A DNA stretch of 64,000 bases from Acanthaster planci (Eukaryota > Echinodermata > Asteroidea > Valvatida > Acanthasteridae), in contig NW_019091461.1 in the NCBI RefSeq assembly GCF_001949145.1, positions 186,001 through 250,000 on the forward strand, given 5' to 3'. A program made the position numbers and the translations under genes. Under the pieces are notes generated by a model that was not told the origin of the DNA, did not search any database, and saw only the letters and a program-made list of their open reading frames with translations. Shown here piece after piece: positions 13,176-25,365 of the stretch (position 1 is its first letter; the number at the start of each line of letters is the position of its first letter).

Positions 13176-14619
13176 TCATTCTTGGTCGATGCATGCATTG
13201 AAGGTAGGACTCGTCTTCCAGCTGCACTTTCCAGCTGATTTGGCCCTGCAGTAACCATGGCGATAGTAACAGTCTTTATTGGTTTGGTGGTTACCATGGA
13301 TACAGGTGATGTTAGATGTGGTCGAAGGACAGTGACCATAGGGGCGACAAGTGTAAATCTGTGAATAAAGAAACAAGTCAACCATTACAGTTTCTTATAA
13401 AAGGACAGAGAGAGTGTAGAAAAACCTTCTGTTTTTACACCAGTAAACTTTATTTTTGTAGACTTTAAACATGAGATGTATCATTCCAAATTTGACCCAA
13501 AAGTATGCAGCAGTGCAGGATTTTGGACTACCGGTATCTTCCTAATGTCAAAAACGTCATTTCATACCACAGTCGGCCATTTTTTACTGCCAGCTTCTGA
13601 TCTCAAGAGAGGGCACTTTACCTGGCATTGTGGTTCACAGCCCCTGCTGTAGGCTCCATTTATGCCTCGCCGCTGCATATCGGTTAGCTCCGAGTAGGTG
13701 CGATGGAAGTTACAATACAAAAGGGAAGCTTTGCCTTTCACTAGTGTCACTGTCAGGTAAAAAAAAATAAGATTAGGGTTAAGGAAAGAATGTTGTTTTT
13801 GGAGGGGAAAATAAACAGAAAAGATTGAGATCCTTTCTCCCTATTCAAAAGTTCCTCATTCTGTGTTACATAGAGGGGGGATCATACCAGTGAGTACATA
13901 GCGCTGGCCAACTTCAAGCCATGGTACTCCACAGGACACTGTTGTCGCTGATGTGTTGACAATGAGTTCATTATCTTGAACGTTCCACAGCTGCCCGGCA
14001 TATCTTTGTCCCTTCTTGACGTTACTGATTTGAATCTTGTAGCTTATGATGGTCGGTTCATCGGGCAGAATGGCTGGATGAGGGGGTCCATGTAAGGACT
14101 GCTTGGTTTGAATCGTACCTACGATCACTGGAATGAAAAGAGACAAATTAGAAGCTGATGTGGATAGTAGTTGACGAAAAGATTAGATTAAAAATGTTTT
14201 CATCCGTAATCCATATCCATCCACATCCATATCCATCGATATCCATAATAAGACAGGCCAAAGGTTGTCATCGCATTGCTGTGCTTTAGAAAAAAAGTAA
14301 GGAGGGCCTAGATTAAAATTTAAGAAAAAGTAAGAAACTATGGCTGCATCGGAATCTGTTGTCTAGAGCTAGGTCTGGGTCTTCGCTCCATTCGCAATGG
14401 GTGGAGACGCGTAGGCAATAGACCTAGCCGTAGCTCTGGAAGCCCGTTTCGGACACGGCCTATGTTAGAGGACTAATCCGACTTACCCAAGTCAGCATCA
14501 CAGAACTGTTTCTGTGGATGGGATAGCTGGCACAAACAACTCAACACTGATGGACACAGCTCAACAATCAATGCCAACGCCAGTAAAGGCACAGGAATTA
14601 AATTGGATGAACGCGTCAT
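13176..14619 (-). CDS. timp: TIMP-like secreted protein, gene D (4 exons, 224 aa)
   Basis: Minus-strand exons: 14487-14619, 13888-14127, 13622-13740 and 13176-13358, giving a 675-nt CDS with phases 1,1,0. Residues 1-27 are a signal peptide ending V-L-S, so the mature protein starts C28-L-C30 and continues HPQKQFC. The second exon carries strand A (VIVGTIQ), only about 22 residues of loop, strand B (ISYKIQISNV) and the C70-like VSCGVPW, ending RYVLTG. Exon 3 has YCNF in place of the usual C-D-W and CEPQC. Exon 4 has seven cysteines and the C-S-W motif. This is the smallest and most conventional member: total length is close to vertebrate TIMPs, introns are short (whole gene 1.4 kb), and the OB-fold intron kept in gene E is absent. 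N-glycosylation sequons NTS and NIT are present. It has 14 mature cysteines and Leu at the MMP-contact position 2. Confidence 0.94.
14209..14247. repeat. CCATAT-type microsatellite in gene D intron 1
   Basis: Short imperfect tandem units of the form ATCCAT/ATCCAC fill this stretch inside intron 1 of gene D. No function is suggested. Confidence 0.7.
14487..14619 (-). other. timp: Gene D exon 1: signal peptide and Cys1 block
   Basis: Forty-four codons plus one base, starting at the ATG ending at 14617 and leaving at a GTAAGT donor. The exon encodes a leucine/alanine-rich signal peptide and C-L-C-Q-L-S-HPQKQFC. The HPQ core and the C-x-C-x9-C spacing identify it. Confidence 0.92.
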
Positions 14620-14757
14620 ACTGGCCTCTTAGACGATGTAAAACTGCAATCAATTCAAATATTCAGCTCATCTGCATCAAAACCAGTGCACTGTTAAAAT
14701 CAAGTTCTCAGCCAACTCTGTTGATACCACTGACTAAGGTTGGCTGTTCACAGTCTC

Positions 14758-14764
14758 TTTTATA
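14758..14764 (-). promoter_or_regulatory. Candidate TATA box of gene D
   Basis: The minus strand reads GCATATAAAAGAG, 139 bases upstream of the gene D start codon. It is a canonical TATAAAA match at a position compatible with a short 5' UTR. Confidence 0.55.
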
Positions 14765-17700
14765 TGCTTTTGACTGAAAGTGAAACCGTAATTGAAAATC
14801 TGAAAGTTCCGGGTTGATATAAGTCATCTGAATGAAATCCTAAACTCCTGGAACTCGTTGCAAGGTTTCTCTGGTTGATGTGTTTACATTAAGTTCCTTC
14901 TACTCTTTTTCTTTTCCCTGAGGAATTTTTTTCATGCTTCACATACGACCCTGTTTAAAGGTCTTGGTGTGTCACTGAGTAATGTTACTCAATCCTTTGG
15001 GACCATATAGTGGGGGAGGAATTGCAAAGCAGCTAGACAGCACCACGGCCATGAATTGACGAAGAAAACTTAATTACTTTATCTGCAATGTTTTCACAGT
15101 ATGAAACAGCTCTGCTATTTAATTAAATAACAGATTGAAAATTGAGTTACTCAAGCATGAATGGATTCATTTCATGTAAAACAGCTTTTGGCCTTAATTT
15201 GTATGAAGACAGATGGTGGTTGCCAAAAACAAGAATGTTTCCAGGAACTTAAGGTTGTTTTCTGATTGATACCTTTGTTTTTGGCGCGGAGCCTGCTTTC
15301 AGCCACTGGAGGTTTCATCTACTCCTTGTCTTGTTACAGTTTCAAGTTTTATGTGGTTTTGGACCATCTGCATTTTATGACATCAAGGATTTATTTTCCT
15401 TACCCAGAATCCTGATTTATTACTGTGAACCTTTTATTGTTTAGGTCAGGGAGGATTCCCTCTTTGATGTTTTGGGTTGAGTGGCCTGGTTCTCTGACAT
15501 CTTGAGAGGTTGGAAGGTGTAGGCCTACATGCTTTGTAGCCTGGACAGAAAATATTGTACCCAACTTTAATTTGGCTGTCATTGATAGCGATGCAAGGAT
15601 TTCATTAGAGTTACTGCTTTTAGTGCATAGTCTGTTGACTCGCATTCTTCTGAAGAACATACCAGTGAGGGCAAGATAGATTAGGAGAAATTATTAGCCA
15701 CCCCAGAGCCACACTTACAGTGCCCACTAATAAACTGAACCGCTTGTCTGGGAACTTTGATTTTAACCTCAGTGGTGTGTTTCAATATCCTTTTGCTCAT
15801 GTTTTTTTTTAAATTTTGGGTCATCGCTAATTCTAACGATTTGTACTAGAGGCCTACTGTGTTTCAGTCTGCATGAAGAAGCTCCCAAGGTTTGTTAATG
15901 AACAATGGATCATATCAAAGCCTATCACGGCCTGATCCTTGCCTAGTTGTATGGTCTGATCTGTTCTGACGCTATCACCCATTGATGCTGATTACTCCCA
16001 ACAGGATCTTGTGGTTTTTTTCCATAGTCCTGTGGTTTTTGCGGTTTTGTGCCTGGGGGTCAAATAGGAGACCAATATTTCCCTAAATCTCTGCAAGAGA
16101 TGAATCCTTGAATGTTTTTTCTTACGAATTGAAAAGTTAGTCGATTTCTGGGAAGTTGAATTGAAGAGGATAATTACTGAAATAATTATAAAATTGTTTC
16201 AGTACTTTTTTGAAGTATATTTGCTTAAAATAGTACATATATACAAAAATACTTACTGGCTTTCCAGCCCCCCAAAAAAGAAAAAGCGATGTGATACACC
16301 AAATAAGTGGCAACATCTTTCATATTCTTCTTTGGCATCATTGCTAGGTCTGAACACAGACGAATGTATGAAAAAGCAGGCATTGTTAAAGTTCCCAGTC
16401 TTATTTGATCAAGCACATGCACAACTAGCAGGTTTTTACCCTGCCTGATACTCATAAGATCAGGGTGTGTACTTGTGGGTCAGACTTTTCCAAAGGCAAT
16501 TATTCAGTCTTTTTCTGCTATTCATTGGAGAATACTTTGTGAATGACGTCACTGTTTTGGTAAACAAATACATTCAACTTGTAGAAAACTTTTCTGAAGT
16601 ACTTTAGTAAGAATTCTTCTGAGATCATGGTTTCCAGGTAGCCAGGATGTAACTTGCCTTGACTCAGTCTGCTGTTAATCTTTCAAGTGACTTGGAAACT
16701 CAAGTCTGCCTGTTTAACTCTCTTCTTTTCAATTCAGGGTGGTTTTTGTGAATTCTTGGTAGAGTGGATTTCGATAGTCTGGAAGCTGTGCTGTCATCTT
16801 GAAAGCCCCTGTGTAAGCAGGTCATGGGATTAAATAAGCTCAATGCATGTGTTGAAGTCAAATCTCCTCAGAATCATCCTTCCAAAAAGAAAGATTCAAC
16901 TTGAGTTAAGCTGTTTGGCAGGGCCTCTTCCACTTACTGTGATGTGTGGAGAGATGAGAGGGGATAGAGCTGATTGGATGTCATTGTGATAATCTCAGAA
17001 TGTCTGGATTTCATGTTTGACAAAGGGGAGCATAAAAAAGTAGAGAAAAGTCGGGACAGTGCACGCATACATTTGAAGGAAATGATACACAAACTCTTCA
17101 CAGGAAACTGTAAAGTAGCAGTGAAGAGTGCCCCACAAAAAGGACAACTTTTTGAAGAGATGTCAAATATAAGTTATTTTTCTACTCGGTTCACCAAGGT
17201 TGGGAGTGTGAATGTGGGGGAGAGGGGTGCAGAGATTCACTTCATTTGCAATTTGGAAATTAGACATGCTACACATTCTGATGAAAGTTACATAACCACA
17301 TGCATCGTTGATTATTTGAGAAAGCTACAGAGTGTACATATATCAGTTTAGTAAAAATGAACTAACAATTCATTGCATTTTGATTTTAAATCATTTTAAA
17401 TAATTAAAAAACTTGTTGGTGTTCAAAAGTTCTGTGAAATGGAACCGTAGCAGAATTTAAAGATCCTTGAAGTATTCACTTCGCTCCAAAGGTGCTTGTG
17501 GTGAGTTTCAGTTTACGTTGTCTGCTGCCCTCTCTTGCCAACTCGTGATAAATATAAAATTAACTTTCTCTTGTGAAAAATGTTGACACTCACATTTGAA
17601 ATGGGCAAAGTATGTCGGGAAGGGGGTGTCAAATAGGGTAATCCAATAATAGTGAATGATTATACGTAAGTTGAAAACCGGCATTCTGTCAGAGTGATTG

Positions 17701-18201
17701 CATTACAGGATATTAATTCCACTTTCTGTTGACATTTAACTTGGGTTTCTGCTGTGGTTGACGAGTAAGGCCATGAGGGCCGTTCGTTTCAAAATGAAGC
17801 CTCACAGTCAAATGCTGAGATTAGCTGTTAAAAACCATGTGGTCAGTGTGGACAATTTTGAAAGTAGGGTAACCATTTGGAAAGTGTTGATACATAAATC
17901 ATTCTGCCCTATGAATCAATAAAACATTCCAAAGAATTCTTGTTTCTTGTAGACTTGCATGTAGGAATAAAATGAAATGAATATCATGTTTATGCTAATA
18001 TTTCTGTTCACTTTTGTAATAAAATGTAACTAAAATCACAGCAATATCATCAAGTAAATACTACCAATTTAAACCAATCAAAAGAAAAGTGTAACATAAA
18101 TGAATATATTTTACATAATGGTTTTGTAAATTCCAGTACTTTCAATTTTCAGTGTACCATTTACGGTGTTTTCATGGTTGGTACAGTTGTTTTTCAAACT
18201 C

Positions 18202-18217
18202 TTTATTTGGCTTTATT
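18202..18217 (-). terminator. Tandem poly(A) signals of gene C
   Basis: Two AATAAA hexamers on the minus strand at 18202-18207 and 18212-18217, 185-200 bases beyond the gene C stop codon. They are the nearest exact signals and a reasonable end for its mRNA. Confidence 0.5.
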
Positions 18218-18401
18218 CACCTGCGTGCAATGATTAATGAAAAGCAGTGATAAGATATGTTTTTGGCTGTGGCTACAGCCCACTGGCAAACTACTTTCAG
18301 CCAAAGCTGTAGATATACAGAGAGACACCCAAGGCTGATCACACATCTCCACCTACACAATACATCCTGCCTCACATTAATACCGGAACCCCATCTGGCG
18401 T

Positions 18402-21400
18402 CTAATTTCGACGACTTTGTCTCCGGCAACTTTTCATGTCTCCACTTGTTGTCCAGACGCACTTGTCTGCCTTCCTCCCCTTGGAGTAGCATCTGGAGTG
18501 CCTGGCGAGACAGTCGTTATCACGGTAGCCGATCTCATGCCTCATGTCGTCCTCCTCCTCGTGTGGTGGGAGATAGGCACAGGTGGAAGGAGGAAGAGTA
18601 CCAGTACATTCTGGGTCGTGGCAGGTCATGATCTGAAAACGAAGTTTCTGTACTGCATTTTTGGATAAATATTTCAGTTTAATAAAGCCTATTTGCCCCA
18701 TCAATTCAAAACTTCCAATTTCCAGTTAACAGTTATATCACTGAGACCTCTGTGGAAGCTTATTTTAAGACCTGTTTTTGTTGTCAGGTCTTAAACTTGA
18801 AGACTTAAGTGATTGTACTCTTCATTTCCCTCACCTGACATTTACTACAGGACTGACCATAATTGTTTTTAAGGCCTCGCTTCTGTAGTTTAGAGACATG
18901 ACGGTATTCCTGAACCCAGTCACACAAGTTGACCTGTCCTGCTACCACACCTGGAAAAAGAACAAGCAGTAGAAAAACTCGGCAGTCTTGGAAAACAACA
19001 ACATTCGTTTGACTAAATGTTCAATACATATGGACCCATAATGTAAGATGGATATGGTTGAAAGCACTCAGTGGTTGCAAACTTTGCTTGTAAGTCTTGC
19101 AGATAGTTACTTTAGATATTTGAAATCAAATGACATAAAGCTACAAAAACAAAAGATTTTAAGTCTTATTAAAAATGTTCTATTCAAACCAAGTGACAAA
19201 AAGAAAGAATGAGTTAAAATGCAAATTTTAATTAATTACTTACATGATTATTTTTATAATTCATGTTATATTTAACAATTTTTAGATAATTTTTATTATA
19301 AGCACCATAAATGCAATGAATTTCTCTTAAGAAAATAGGACATCATCATATGAAATGTTTTCTTAACCCTAACCCTCCTCAATCCTTCACCTGTTGGAGG
19401 ATTGAGGAGGGTTAGGGTTAAGGAAGAATACATGGCAATAACTTTGTAAAGAACATTTGAAGGCAACTTCGCTGTAGACCCAGTGGAATAGCTTAGCATG
19501 TTCAGTGACAATACCAGAGCTGCAGAATGATATAGCGCCCTCTGTGACACCACTTGCAAACCTGTGTGTTGCACGCCCCATCAGTTGTCATTGTATGTAG
19601 ACACAGAAGGTAGCGAGGCATCATCAACAGGGAGATGGAAGGGGGAAACTAACCAAACCAGGCACAGTTTGAACAGTTTGAAAAATGTTTTTGATCAATA
19701 ATATTAATAATTTGTAAAAAAAACTTTGCTAAAAAATTTCTACGAATTATATTTTCAGAAATTGCCCATTTTCCCAAAATATATGTTCCATTACAAACTG
19801 CACCCCTCTTCGTACTGAAGAGAGAAAAAAAATTTAATTTGAAATCTGATGACCAGCAGTGTACCACATCTTCCAAAACTTAAACATGGATGTGTTGAAG
19901 TAAAACGTGTGTTGATATTTAACACATGAAATAGGAAGTCTAAGCTACTGAATACCAACAAGGAGATGGGAATTCCAACTCTCTGCAGCCTAGCTTACTA
20001 GCCCAGGATATCAACCTTGACAGCTTTACGGTTCTAATAAGACTCTCCACAGCCTGGTTTACTGACCAGGAAACGTGATTTCAGTGGTGATTGTGGTTCT
20101 AAAACCGAGACCTAATTGCCAGCTGAGAGATTGTCCATTGTGCTTCGTTATGCCTGCAACCATTGATAGGCTTACCAGCCAGGAGATAGGATTTTCCTGC
20201 TCTGAGCTCCACACCACAGTATCCCCTTCCAGGGTAGGGAGTCTTCAGCTCCATCTCCTCGCCTTCGATCAGTGATGATCTTGCCACATTCTTGTACATA
20301 TGCTGTATTTTGATAATATAGACAATCTCGTAGTTCCAAGGTTCCTGGTTGACAATGCGGTTTCTCAGGAGACGTTTTTCCCTTCTGCTTGCTCGTTGAT
20401 CGTCTTGTCTATGAGCAGGCATTGCTTTGTTAAAAAAGAGTTACGTGGACCAGTTCTTGAGTTTGGTTTGTTTTGTCCTAAGAAATGTTTTATTAAAATT
20501 GACCGAGACAGCAACAGACTTTCGTTATTTTTTTGACAGAAAGTTTCACATACATGTATCTGCATCAGGGTGTTTGTGTGAAGGTCATTTGCAAACAGTG
20601 GGTATTTACTGTTTATTGAAGTTCAGGGTTCCCGAAGCCTGAAAAAGTCATTGAAATTTGTTTTTGTTTTCCAGATCTGGAAAAGTCATGGAATTATGTA
20701 AAAATAACTAGTCATGGAATTTTTCAAGCACTGTGTGTGACTTCTATTATTAGGAAATAAGTGTATAAAATGTGTGATTTTATTTGCAACTTTAAAAGTG
20801 TTAAAAGTCCAAGAAATTGCATTATTGAGTCATAGATTTTAATAATTTGGTCATGGGAAAGTCATGGAAAAGAATTTAATTGTCCTTGACAATGCAGGAA
20901 CCCTGGAAGTTCTTGTTTTTAATATTTAAGTTTCGGGGGGTGGGGAAGGAGCAGAAGAATATCTTGTTGAATCAGTTTGACTGTAAAATAGTACACCATC
21001 AACGTTTTAGTGTGTGTATTTCCATATTAAAATGAATGTAGTCATAATATACCTTCGTGGTCTTGGCCATGGGAAGACGGGAATGCTGTTGACTTATCGT
21101 CATCTTCAGCTGTTGTCTCAACATTTTGTGTACCCTCAGGCCCTTGTGTCGGAGGATTTGTCGTCATGTACGCTGTAAGGTTTGTCTGGGTTTCTGTCAC
21201 TGTAGTTGGGTCGGTTTGCAAGTCTGGAATGAGCTGCCACTGTATTAAAACCACTCGACCACGGACCACTAAGAAAAGACATAGCTTAAAATTTCAATAG
21301 GAAACAATATACTGAGTTCCAAGTAAATCTACAAAATAAAATTTTGTATTTAACCCTAGTGAAAATCCCCCCCCCCAAAAAAAAACAATCCAAAGAGATT

Positions 21401-22969
21401 GTGCATGGTGTAGATGAGATTCCCCACCCCTCCACAGCTTTTTATAAGAGCTGGCTCTCTTAGGCTGAGACAAGAACAAGGAAGCTTTGTCCAAGAATCG
21501 CATTCAGATTCAGGCTTTTATTGTTTAGTAACCTTAACCCTCCTCAGTCCTTCACCTGTTGGAGGACTGAGGAGTGTGAGGGTTAAGTATCAACTTTCTT
21601 CACAGCTTAAACATTCATTCTGTTACTTTCATTTTCAAAACAAAATCAATCACTTTTAATTGGACAAGTTAAGTAAATTATGACCAAGATGAGTATCTTC
21701 AAATTGATACAATACAGAGTATGGTTTACAAAAAAATTCCTGACTTTTCTTCCCTCGCTGTTGCCATTTTAGAAGCGTTGCTGCCTTGGCATCTCACCCT
21801 AGTAACAGTTAAAGATCATGAAGTATTAATAAACACTCCAAATTCTATCCAAACAAAGTTGTGCAAGTTACACTGTACACTGCATCACGGTTCCCTGAAA
21901 CTGAAGTGAAAGGAGGCGAGACTGTTTATTTATTGAGCCAAAAGTGTTGACAGTTGAAATTTCTGATATTGCAGGGCAGCGTGCTAAAGAGGCACTTTAA
22001 TCCAGTCATGGGAAATTTTTTTTCTCAATTTTTTTTTCTCAAACCTGATTGATCCCTATCAATTATATAATTATTTTATTTTGATGCTGGTAGAGTGTTA
22101 TTACAATTCCCAAAGGGGGGGCGAGAAAATTCCTCTTCTTTTTCTCTGATGCCATGGCAGTACAATCTAATTTATTGTCTGGCATTCAGGAGGTTTTATG
22201 CTGATTTCTTGCAGTCCTTTTTGATATCAGTTTCATTAACATTTGAATTTTTTTCCCATGGTATGTTAAGTTTTCCACAACAAGTAGGCCAAAAGAGTTT
22301 CTTATTCCCATTAACATGCTCATTATACTGGCCAACAAGCCTGAAAGTGTAAATTATGACCATTGCAACAGTATCATTTGTTGTATTGAATTTAATTTTC
22401 ACAGATAGACTGATAACATATTTCATTATTTGTGTTCCAAGTTTCCAAAAGGTTGGTTGTGGGACAGAGGAAACCTCCCCACCTGCTCTGTTTCATTTCA
22501 TATAATTTCTTTTCTATTTTGCTGCCTGCATTAAAAGGCATTAGTGCAAGAATGATCTGCACGCTAACCAACTTGTGCGCGTACTCCATTCATTTGCACT
22601 GCACTCTCTTGTTCAAACTGACGTCACGCTTCGGTACTCTATATGTTCTGACTTTGAAACTGTCGACATTTAAACTTTGATCACTCGAGAAGTCGGGTGA
22701 GTTTTAGCCCAGTTTTCTTGCACGTAGGCCTATTCAAGTTCGTGTTCAGACAACTTAAAGGAGAGCTATACAAGGGCGCATTTAAACCTTCACAAAGATG
22801 ATATAGAGAATAACTTGAAACTCCTGAGAAAGTTCTTACCGTAATTTGCTGTACAGTAGTGCTGCTGTGGATGGGTTCTGGTGCAGTTGCAACTGGAAAC
22901 ACCCTCTGCAGTTTGGAGAGATGCAGTTGTTACAACTGCCACTAGTATCATGACACCAAAGCTGAACAT
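18402..22969 (-). CDS. timp: TIMP-like secreted protein, gene C (5 exons, 306 aa)
   Basis: Minus-strand exons: 22840-22969, 21053-21268, 20176-20403, 18835-18950 and 18402-18632; the CDS is 921 nt with phases 1,1,1,0. The start at 22969 places a 26-residue signal peptide (ending V-S-S) before C27-N-C29 and HPQQHYC. Strand A reads VVRGRVVLIQW. An ~85-residue Thr/Glu/Asp-rich insert follows, interrupted by an extra phase-1 intron and ending in SRREKR-LL, a furin-like site at residues 122-126. Strand B (EIVYIIKIQHMYK) and the C70-like GYCGVEL follow. Exon 4 has NLCDW and CSKC; exon 5 has seven cysteines, including TCHDPEC, and a basic tail. The exon 3 acceptor was set by phase: the AG five bases upstream breaks the frame. 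N28 is an N-C-T sequon at the MMP-contact position. An in-frame upstream ATG exists at 23035. Confidence 0.92.
19362..19422. repeat. Perfect 25-bp-arm hairpin repeat in gene C intron 4
   Basis: Arms 19362-19386 and 19398-19422 are perfect inverted complements around the 11-nt loop TCACCTGTTGG. The outer arms contain TTAGGGTTA-like sequence. A related copy with the identical loop lies at 21533-21587. This looks like a dispersed foldback repeat and not an interstitial telomere. Confidence 0.9.
20372..20386 (-). other. Convertase-like R-R-E-K-R site in gene C
   Basis: Codons read AGA AGG GAA AAA CGT, residues 122-126 of gene C, followed by Leu-Leu. They lie just before strand B at the end of the loop insert. 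R-x-K-R fits the furin consensus; whether it is cut is inference. Confidence 0.6.
20624..20905. mobile_element. Terminal-inverted-repeat element in gene C intron 2
   Basis: The segment starts CAGGGTTCC and ends with the inverse GGAACCCTG. The interior repeats AAAGTCATGGAA-like motifs several times. No open frame is present. It resembles a non-autonomous DNA element; I cannot name the superfamily. Confidence 0.6.
21533..21587. repeat. Hairpin repeat, second copy, gene C intron 1
   Basis: The left arm 21533-21551 pairs with 21563-21587 around the same 11-nt loop as the 19362 copy, but the right arm carries a 6-base insertion. Same family as the perfect hairpin in intron 4. Confidence 0.82.
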
Positions 22970-23569
22970 CTTTAGTTCCTGTGAACTTAAAATTGCTTCT
23001 GCGGCGGTTGGTTGTTTCTTTGTACTTGAAGTCAATCACTCTGAGGTGAAACAACTTATACAAAAAAAGCAGTTTTCCTGGATTCTAGAAGTTGTTGTGA
23101 CCCTGTTTCAGTGAAGTCTCTGATGAAGTAGATCTTGATTTTACTGAAGAAATTCTTGAAGAAAGGAAGTTTGTTGTGTTGGCAAACTTTTCACCACAGA
23201 ATGCACATTGGACATGTGTCAGTTCAATGGTTCAGAAATTCTGTTGAACTTGTTTCTTCACCAGATAAAACTTCACAACTCAGGAAACTGCAGGTAGATT
23301 GTCAATCCAAGGACAGTTACACCAATTGGCCCTACTCCCTGTGGGATTAGTTGCCATGGAGATAGCATGCACTTAGAGAGAAAGCCACTTCCCCTTTTTG
23401 TGTATAAGATCACAGCATTTTCTGACCTAAGGTCATATTGCTGAAATCACCTGCAAGTAAGGCACTACCTTACAACAGCCTTAGGACATTCCCACAAGAA
23501 TAGTGCCAGAAGGGTAACCTTCAGCCCAAATCAACTACATGTAATATCAGTCACCAGCAGTGACATCAT

Positions 23570-23653
23570 TTGTCTCCTTACCAGCTGTATGATTTGTCTC
23601 CTTACCAGCTGTATGATATTGTCTCCTTACCAGCTGTACAATATTGTCTCCTC
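23570..23653. repeat. Short tandem repeat, ~25-bp unit
   Basis: Three near-identical units beginning TTGTCTCCTTACCAGCTGTA plus a partial fourth. The block lies about 600 bases upstream of the gene C start codon. No function is evident. Confidence 0.85.
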
Positions 23654-25255
23654 GCTCACATCAATCACTCTGTATATTCCATGTAAATTATTAGTAGTGG
23701 AGGTCGTTATGAACTCCATGCATTCAAGAAAGTTAAGTACACCCTTACTCTACCCACTAAACCATGTCTGAAAACTTTTCTTGTTCTTATATATAGGTCA
23801 AACTAAAGTCTCTTAGAAAATGCAGTTTGCCAAAATTGTGTATCATGAGCAGTGTGGAAAAGGACTAGAGTATATCTTCATGTCATTACATACGGTCACT
23901 GTGTGGGATATTGGGTTGTTGGCGATAGCGGAAGGTCTGTTTCCTCTTGTAGAGTCACTATCACTGTTCATATTGTTCTGAAGGTTGTGCAACTCTTACT
24001 GGTGAAATTATTCCTCAAAAGTGCATTCACTTAGGAAAAAGATACCCTGATTGCTGATGTTATCTTAACTTTAGACTTCTCAGTGAGATACATGTACATG
24101 TATCAACTATGTTTGTGGTTCATGGTACTCATATTTGCAATGGTCGTTACAGAAGCTTTAATGTTCTTTTAATATATTTAAAAGAGAGTATAACAATTTT
24201 TTTTTATACATTTACAAACCAAAGTTCCAATCGAAGTTTCTTTGTCTTTTCACCCCAAACTAATCTTGTGCAAAAGTATGAAAAAATTCATGTAAATTAA
24301 TAAGAGCATATTGCATTTTTTTTCATTTTTGTGTGTCTCATTCCAATTAAATCAAAGTACAACAAAATCAAAATACCCTGCTTTTTTAATCTTCAGTTTC
24401 ATCTTTGCTTTTAGATACCCGTTCAAATCAGTTCCTGTGAAGGATATTATTGTCTCTTTCATGGAAGAAATCAGTATAAGAGCCTGTATACACATGCTTC
24501 CACCTTTGTCAAATGCTAACTTAAATAACTATTAAAGGTAGTTTAGACATTCCTTGCACGTGCCGTTGAAAATTGGTAACACAGTAATTTCTGAAGGACA
24601 AAGTATTTGTTTGAATAAAGATGGTTGAGAGAACAAATTGGACAACCAATTTTTTCAGTAACTTGGAAAATTTAAGTGCAGTTGTTTTCAGAGTTTTTGT
24701 CAAAAGTTATGTTTATTGCAGATGTGCAAAGCCGTGCATAAACCGACCTACATTTCAAACTGAACTTTAAATTTGAGGAGTGTCACACTTCACTTAACCT
24801 TTATCATTCTCAAGTGTCTTGACTTTGATAAATGCTGGAGTTATTTTTGACAGGGAATATCCCAAGTCCTTATCTATACCTTCAGTGGTTTTTCTTATCT
24901 AAATTCTCTATTTAGTGACCTCCGCTCTGCTACAATGTTCGTCTGTCATGCCATCTTTGGACCACATTGATTTCAACTGGCTTTTGGGGAGCTGGGAAGC
25001 AAATAGGAGCTTATGTAATACCAATTTCCGTTTTCTGTCCGTCAGTCCGTCAAGGCATTCGCAAATGTTAAAGTTTTTCCTTGCAGGTCCATAGGGGTTA
25101 AAATGTGCCACTGAGTGCTTGTTTGCTTCCTCTTGGAATCCATCCGTGTGTGAATAGTCTTATATGGCATTAATGCTTAGAAACTAATGAATTTAATGAA
25201 AAATTATAAAAGTTGAATGTTAATGTTTTGAGTTGTATTGAGTACTAACCCTGTA

Positions 25256-25365
25256 GTACATGTACATACATGTACATATGCACTGAGCACTCCTGTAATG
25301 TACATGTACATGTATAAACAGTGTTTAGACGCATACAAACATTCATGTACATGTACAGTATGTGT
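25256..25365. repeat. TACATGTA-rich palindromic block
   Basis: Overlapping TACATGTA and GTACATGTAC palindromes recur in three clusters across about 110 bp. It is a low-complexity block of a kind scattered more thinly elsewhere in the window. Confidence 0.7.

Larger units (their letters stand above)
14620..18401. other. Spacer between genes C and D
   Basis: About 3.8 kb. It holds the gene D promoter and the 3' flank of gene C with tandem poly(A) signals. A 125-codon plus-strand open frame at 16974-17351 is unassigned (see findings). No TIMP exon was seen. Confidence 0.5.

Noticed and set aside
18257-18631. Plus-strand open frames over the last exon of gene C (18257-18631, 18417-18668)
   Set aside because: They are shadows of the cysteine-rich TIMP exon read on the wrong strand.
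19362-19422. Interstitial telomere repeat
   Set aside because: TTAGGG-like words occur only as part of hairpin arms, without a tandem array.
20404-20408. Upstream AG as acceptor for gene C exon 3
   Set aside because: It shifts the frame relative to both neighbouring exons; the AG just before 20403 keeps phase 1.
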